Below, in pieces: positions 58,475 to 64,000 of a stretch of 64,000 nt of DNA (within the stretch, counting starts at the first letter, position 1; each line of letters opens with the position of its first letter). Source of the DNA: Cyathus striatus. Taxonomy: Eukaryota; Basidiomycota; Agaricomycetes; Agaricales; Nidulariaceae. The notes beneath the pieces were generated by a model that made no database searches, was not told where the DNA came from, and was given only the letters and a program-made list of their open reading frames with translations. The stretch lies in the NCBI GenBank assembly GCA_025738555.1, contig JAOVFP010000002.1, forward strand, positions 7,068,001-7,132,000, read 5' to 3'. The position numbers and the translations under genes are program-made.

Positions 58475-59940
58475 TTACAAGTGAGATAAAGAGACAACAA
58501 CGCCAAGAATAAAGTTTGCGTGGGTATCACAATACATAACCAGACCATCCAACCAGACTCCCAGAACCACTACCAAAACGACCCAAGAGCCCAATCCAAT
58601 TCCCAACACATAATCACCCGCTTCTACTCTGAAGCGTCCCGCAACTCTAGCAAGCTGCCTCTCCAAAAGTGCAGCAGCCTCCATACACATCAATGCATCG
58701 CCAAATACCCCCCTCGCTTCCTCAGGCGACAGCAGACTCACGTCCACCCCGCGCAGGAACCGCGTGAGATCGCTGATTCGCGGGGTGGCGCCTTGGAGGG
58801 CTAGGGAGAGGGTCGTTGATGTTGTTGAGGGGAGGTGTGGGAATGTGTTGGTATTGCTGTTGGGTGTAGTTGTGTGTGTAGAAGTAGGGGCAGTTGTATG
58901 GGGGGTTGTGATTGTAGGCGCGTTTGTGGGGGGGTTGAGAAGAATTGGAGGGAGAGATATAGGCATAGGGGGTGCGCTTCGCGCGAGAGGCTGTAGCTGT
59001 ACCGTACTTGAAGCCTCGCTATCAACTTGCATCCCAGTATCGAAATGCACAGATCGGGAGATGGCAGTACCCGGTCCCGGTTCTGGGGTACTTGTGCCCG
59101 TGGGCAAGAGAGCCGACTCGAGCGCAAGCGAGGGTGTCTCCGAGTGATGGCCGCTTCCACTTGAATTCCGGGATGTAGATGTGTCCTGCGGGAGATGTGC
59201 TGATAAGTTAGCGGTGGTGGTAGTGGTGGTAGTTGAGCTTTCGTCTCTGTTCGTCTCTGTGCTTTGGCTAGCTTGTTTCAAAAGACGGATCTTTCGTTTT
59301 TCTTTTGCGTGGGTTGGGCTACGGGCGTCGTATGCCTCCGGAGCGAGGGTGCGCATTGCTTCTATTATGTAGTCTCTGTATGTTTTGTGTTAGGTGAAGC
59401 GGGTGGAGGGAGGTACGATTACGCACCTGGTTAGACTTATCCCTGTATCTTCGAAGATACCCTTTTTGACTGTGCGAGGGCCCATCTTGCCTTTGGGATC
59501 TTTGGACATCTGGTCGAGGATCAGCTGGCGCTTTTCATCCTCGCTCAGCTTGAGCGTTGTAAGCCGGCTCGAATGGAGGCCTAGTTGACCTTTGCGACGG
59601 GCAACGGTACGTTCGCTAACAGCATGTAAGTCAGTACCATCCGAAGCACAAAAGGTCACTCGAGTTGCTAACCTCATCATAATCCCATGATCATTCAAAA
59701 ATCGCTTACTAAGCTCCCTACGATCCGTGATGCCCTCCCTATGATACTTCTTCAACAATTCCTCGACATGGGGATCATCGCGACCAGCTATATAAGTGGA
59801 GAGAAAGTTGGGATATTGAGAGTGGTTCGATTGTGTAGTGCTCACTGACGGCGGCCTTGGTATTGGTTCTTTCCGTTTGGATTGTTGTTGCGTTTGAGTG
59901 TGCTTGCGTCGTTGGTGGATGTAGAGGAGGAAGAGGCCAT
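58475..59940 (-). CDS. Helix-turn-helix protein with hydrophobic C-terminus, transposon-like N-terminus
   Basis: It starts MASSSSTSTNDASTLKRNNN (59940). After splicing it reads GRDDPHVEELLKKYHREGIT, then DRRELSKRFLNDHGIMMSER and TVARRKGQLGLHSSR, a HTH-like region. SEDEKRQLILDQMSKDPKGK and GPRTVKKGIFEDTGISLTRD follow. This resembles the N-terminal DNA-binding part of Agaricomycete integrase-core (Clr5/HTH) proteins. The catalytic integrase core is absent. Instead there is a long Ser/Thr/Pro-rich linker, a helical segment (LMCMEAAALLERQLARVAGR) and a hydrophobic end (LGIGLGSWVVLVVVLGVWLD; NFILGVVVSLSHL). All three introns (about 50-60 nt) keep the frame. It may be a domesticated transposon-derived regulator or a membrane-tethered DNA-binding protein; both are inference. 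Confidence 0.6.
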
Positions 59941-61636
59941 GAGTGATATGCGTGGTGGGGGGATGTGAATGGGTTAGCGAGGGCGCTGGTGGGCGCTGAT
60001 TGTCAACGTTGATTGCACTGCCACCTTCAACTTTGCCATGGACAGGGAAGCATTTGGACAATATGTACAAATATATACACGTGCTCTAATCTCGACCAAT
60101 GGGTGCCGTTTATTTTGTCATTTGTTTTCTCACTTCGACATGTGCAATTCTTTTGGGGTTTGAGTTGAGTAAAATCATTCTCTGACGCTCATCATTGGAA
60201 AGTCGTCCCTTTTGCGCACAATTACCTGACCCCGCGTTACAGTACTTATTTAAAGTTAGAACCCAATCTGATAAGCAATAGATAAATCAAAAGGATTTTA
60301 TTTCTTAACGCACCAATCTCAAAATAAGAATGTATCCACGACTCGGAAGCTTCGGGGACATTGGCATTAAGTATGTTCAATGTTCAACGTTCAATGTCCA
60401 ATGTAATTTCTCTGTACAACATATTGATGCTTGGCAATTTTAGACTGAACTCTGTTCGACATCGGCCCATCACTACACTGACACCTACTGACACTGGTCG
60501 ATCTCGTTTTCCTAGGACCGTGAGTCTGACAGTGACAGTGCGAAAGGTCGGCATTTTGTCGGCATCAGAAGTGCCGGCATTGAATTTGTAGGTGCACTTG
60601 AACAACAAATGCAAAAAATGGTCTGAGTGCGCTGTTCCTGGTCCTTCACCCACAATCATCCACCTAACTTTCACCCGCCTCCCACCTACCACCGCACCTT
60701 ACGGCCCTACAATATCAGAGTCACAGTGTATTGCATACTCCAACGTTTTATCTTCGATATGAAAAACCCGGGCTCATATGGAAACAGCGTAGACCTTCTA
60801 GCTTAGCGTCGGCCACATCCCGAAGTAAAACTCCTAACCGCCAACATACAATCCAACAGACACCTGTTCCGTAACTCGGTCACTGCTCTCCTGGAACTAA
60901 GCAATAAAGCAACACCGTGACATACGAGCATTCACATTAACGTTTGAACGGACGAAAATAGAAGGGGGCAAATTTAGATAATTACTGATTACCATTTAGC
61001 GTCCACTGATTTCTGCCTATCCCTAGGCGGGCGGCCGTCGACTCGGTTTTAGAACGTGGGGTACGAGCTGTACCCGCAGTTTGAAGCACTTTTCTCATAT
61101 TTTCATGCTCAACCGAAGCTTGGTATACACGCCATCTATTTCAAGCCATACTCCCACGAACATATCCAACCTCCAAAAATCAACCTACTTTCTTGAACCT
61201 AATCCAACCCTCTATACGCTTCAAGCCACCCCCCAAACGACCTTAAACATACCGATAATGCGATATACTATTAATCGGGCATGAACGGCACCCTCGGTCG
61301 CACCGTGGCCAAGCACACCAATCAAATATAGATCCGCAATCCACATCCTCTCCGTCACACTCCAAGTATGTACCGCAAATCATCCATCACTGAAGTTCGC
61401 GGCGACAGGTATCGACTTTCCCGCGTACCATCCATTGGCTTTGGCACAATGGTTATGTTATCTCTTCCAAGTTTTTCGCGCTATCAATCACACCAGGATA
61501 ACCGACGGCTCTTTTGAGTTCGTTCGGGAGAGTGTACAGGGCAGGGCAGTCACCGAAGAATTCACTTCAAGTTGTCGAGATGAAAACTTGGTGTGTTCTT
61601 TTTGTTGCTATCTTTGCTTGGACAGAAGGATGGGGA

Positions 61637-61656
61637 GGTATATAACCCCCCGGATT
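61637..61656 (+). promoter_or_regulatory. TATA box of TmpA-like copy B
   Basis: GAGGTATATAACCCCCCGGA lies about 140 bp before the start codon and is identical to the copy A promoter. A pyrimidine-rich stretch follows. Confidence 0.6.
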
Positions 61657-61789
61657 GTTGCCTTCATTCTTCAGCGGTTTTAGCCACTACATCCTCCTCT
61701 CAACTACTTCTCCAACACTTCCAATTCTTTTTTTATTATTGTCCTTTGAAACGTTTTTTTTTGCAATATGAGCCAACACCTAGTGAAGG

Positions 61790-63320
61790 ATGTTGAGAAG
61801 ACTGATTCGACGTCTTCTGGCGAAGTCTCAGAGAGTACGTGGACTTCTCACTGTGATTTTAGCTTTACTCACTTCTTTCAATATAGGCTCTTCTTTTACC
61901 GATGAGAAGACAATAGTTTCTACCGGCTCTGATGTTCAGACGATCGTCTATGACGTGCCAGAGAAAAGAGGAAACAGAGTTACCCGCTTCTTACAATGTA
62001 AATCCCTCATCCCTCTTCACTACCACAAAATACTAACATCCCTCAGACACATTCTTCTCAACATACCGAAAACTCTTCACATTCACATTCTTTGCCAACC
62101 TCGCAGTATTCATAGGCTTCGTAGCCAAAACCAAAGGCGCCCCGTTAGCATCCGACGTAGTAGACGCAACAGCCGCCAATCTCATGGTATGCATCCTCTT
62201 CCGTCAAGAAAACTTCGTCAATGTCGTCTACGAAATATTCACGCGTGCTCCGCAATCACTCCCCATCTGGATCCGCACGGACTTGGCAAAGGTCTTCCAT
62301 TACGGAGGCGCACATAGTGGTACGGGTGTTGCCTCAGTTGTATGGTTTATCCTGTACACTGCTGTCGTTACACGGAAATACGTTTTGGATCCTACTACTG
62401 CTGCACGCGGAGTGGTGATTACAGCATACTTCCTCCTCGCGTGTTTCCTCTTCATCCTTATCGCTGCGCATCCTACTTTCCGCGTTAAGTTCCATGACAG
62501 CTTTGAAGCGACCCACCGATTCGCTGGATGGACCATTGTCATTGTGTTTTGGACTGGCTTCATGCTTGCTGCTGATGAGCAGAGGAGGAAAAATCACATC
62601 CCGCTCGGATTGCAAATTGCAAAGACACCAGCGTTCTGGTTCCTCTGCGTCATCACATTCTGTATCATTCTGACCTGGCTCCGCCTGCGCCATCGTGATG
62701 TGTACCCGGAAGTCCTCTCGGACCATGCTATTCGCCTGCACTTCAGGTACCGCCCTCTTAGGGCTTTCTACGGAGTGCGAGTGTCTACTCGTCCTCTCAT
62801 GGAATGGCACGCGTTCGCTACGATTCCTGATGACGACGAGAATGGGAAGATTACGGGATACTCCTTTGTTGTGTCCAACGCGGGCGATTGGACCGACAGT
62901 ATCATCAAGAATCCACCCAAGAAGCTCTGGATCCGCGGTGACCCGCTGTACGGACTTCTCATCTCCGCCCGCCTCTTCAAGAGCTACATCATCGTCGCAA
63001 CGGGATCAGGAATTGGCCCGTTCTTATCCCTGATCCACGCCAACCTCGCACCATGTCGCATCCTCTGGTCCACTCCGAGTCCTGAGACGACGTACGGCCA
63101 GACGATTATCAGTACAGTGCTTAAGGCTGATCCTAAGGCTATTATTTGGAACACGCGCGAGAGGGGAAGGCCGGATATGGTTGCGTTGACATATCAGCTT
63201 GTGCAGGAGAGTAATGCCGAGGCAGTGTTTATCATTTCGAATCCTAAAGTTACAAGGCTTGTGGTTTATGGGATGGAGACGAGGGGTGTTCCTGCTTATG
63301 GAGCTATTTTTGATTCATAG
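61790..63320 (+). CDS. TmpA-like integral membrane oxidoreductase (copy B)
   Basis: Exons 61790-61997 and 62047-63320 flank a 49-nt intron, giving about 493 aa. It is nearly identical to copy A: one residue shorter near the N-terminus (FNIGSS against FNILGSS) and a few substitutions (RRKNHIPLG against RRINHIPLG; LHFRYRPLR against LHFKYRPLK; LKADPKAI against LKADAKAI). It has the same membrane helices and the IVATGSGIGPFLSL nucleotide-binding motif. No stop or frameshift is seen, so both copies look functional. The conservative substitutions suggest that protein function is maintained in both. Confidence 0.75.
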
Positions 63321-63900
63321 ATGGGGTTGGGGGATATGTAGACAGCATTGGATTTTTTATAGATTGTATTTTCATTTTTATTGTTTCTTTTCGACTTGTA
63401 ATACTCGATTTTTAAAGTTGAACGATGGTGATGTCATTCATGATTTCCTGTTGTTGTAAAATCATTCATAATAGATTCATGTTTCCAACCTATATCTTCT
63501 ACATATTATATGGGTCTAGGCAAGGCTCGGAGCCGCACAACCGTGACTCATTCAGTTAATTGCATGTATTTGCTGAAGCCTTCAAGCTTAATTGATCAAA
63601 TCGATCTCCAATATAACGTACTTACTGTACGCCATTGCAACACAGTTGTCACCGAAATTTGGAAGAAATTTAACCGAAATCTAATAATTGGTTCAATTAC
63701 CAGTCAAGAAATGTGGGGACAATTGTATTATTTATTCAATTAAACATTAGTTTAAGCACTTGCAACTATTTAATATTTAAAGTTTAAACTCAGCCCTATG
63801 TACATTCAGATAGATTTCAATACATTCAATTCGTGTCAGAGGATACATATATAAGGACTTCGTTCCTCTTTCCAAGCTTCCACATATTACATTCGTGACT

Positions 63901-64000
63901 ATGTCTTTTTCATCGACATCAAGCCTCTCGTCCTCATCTCTCAGCCAATCTAGCCATAAAAGTATACTACTGAATTCGCCTGACCAACAACAGCGTCCTC
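63901..64000 (+). CDS. 5' end of a gene, possible paralog of the cyclin-like gene
   Basis: ATG at 63901 opens MSFSSTSSLSSSSLSQSSHK then SILLNSPDQQQRP and runs off the window. A TATA-like CATATATAAGG lies at about 63846, about 45 bp upstream of the ATG. The position, about 580 bp after the TmpA-like stop and in the same direction, mirrors that of the 33668-34201 gene beside copy A, and both begin MSF and share a loosely similar Q-x-SHx region. Paralogy is inferred from position. Confidence 0.45.
   Translation, partial: MSFSSTSSLSSSSLSQSSHKSILLNSPDQQQRP

Larger units (their letters stand above)
60547..63508 (+). repeat. Segmental duplication, copy B (inverted partner 34443-37378)
   Basis: The copy contains the promoter region, TmpA-like gene and 3' flank. 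The left border lies in the GTCGGCATTTTGTCGGCATC block near 60547. The right border lies just after CATGTTTCCAACCTATATCT near 63508. Upstream blocks such as CTTCTAGCTTAGCGTCGGCC and GAACGTGGGGTACGAGCTGT are conserved between copies, so the promoter was duplicated too. Confidence 0.9.

Noticed and set aside
58764..59147. 127-aa plus-strand frame
   Set aside because: It is antisense to the Thr/Pro-rich linker of the helix-turn-helix gene; composition is the mirror image of that linker.

Overview
The window reads as nuclear DNA of a filamentous basidiomycete, most likely an Agaricomycete. Genes are split by many introns of about 45-80 nt with GT-AG borders. The genes are typical fungal families (GH16 laminarinase-like, histidine-acid phytase, PLAC8, GPR1/FUN34/YaaH, 4CL-like ligase), and the transposons include hAT elements and a KDZ-associated CxC5/CxC6 cysteine-cluster protein. 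All identifications come from reading the sequence by eye; no database was searched.

Region 1-18.5 kb is a transposon graveyard: AT-rich, visibly poor in CpG, with no intact host gene. It holds a decayed hAT element (754-2334), a 57-bp minisatellite (2335-2905), a perfect-looking hairpin (2945-3003), and a roughly 8.4-kb KDZ-type element (about 5892-14296). That element carries degenerate CTGGACTTCACC-like subterminal repeats, a tRNA-like relic, an array of about two dozen short palindromes with pyrimidine-rich spacers, and two decayed genes. Most of the internal stops in its genes are TGA where CGA (Arg) would be expected.

Region 18.5-33.2 kb holds one host gene, a GH16-like membrane-anchored protein (18.86-20.70, minus) whose GEIDxxE active site looks destroyed. 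The rest is repeats: inverted copies around the GH16 gene, a large foldback (26.34-27.33), a TA-flanked MITE, a solo-LTR-like block and a complete hAT element (29532-33200) with a perfect 8-bp target duplication.

Region 33.2-43.8 kb is gene-rich: a phytase exon relic, a cyclin-like gene, a TmpA-like membrane oxidoreductase, a second phytase relic, a PLAC8 protein, an epoxide-hydrolase-like enzyme and an aldo-keto reductase with an apparent frameshift.

Region 43.9-51.2 kb is again repeats (a TIR element, a 1.5-kb long-armed palindrome, and degenerate recurring modules). Region 51.2-60 kb holds an acetate-transporter-family gene convergent with a 4CL-like ligase gene, a conserved-looking unknown gene and a helix-turn-helix protein with a hydrophobic C-terminus.

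Region 60.5-63.5 kb is a near-identical inverted copy of the TmpA-like gene and its promoter. It is followed by the start of another gene in the same relative place as the cyclin-like gene in the first copy. The genes do not form an obvious pathway cluster. The most interesting signals are the palindrome array inside the KDZ element, the inverted TmpA duplication, the catalytically altered GH16, the broken phytases and the HTH-plus-hydrophobic-tail protein.
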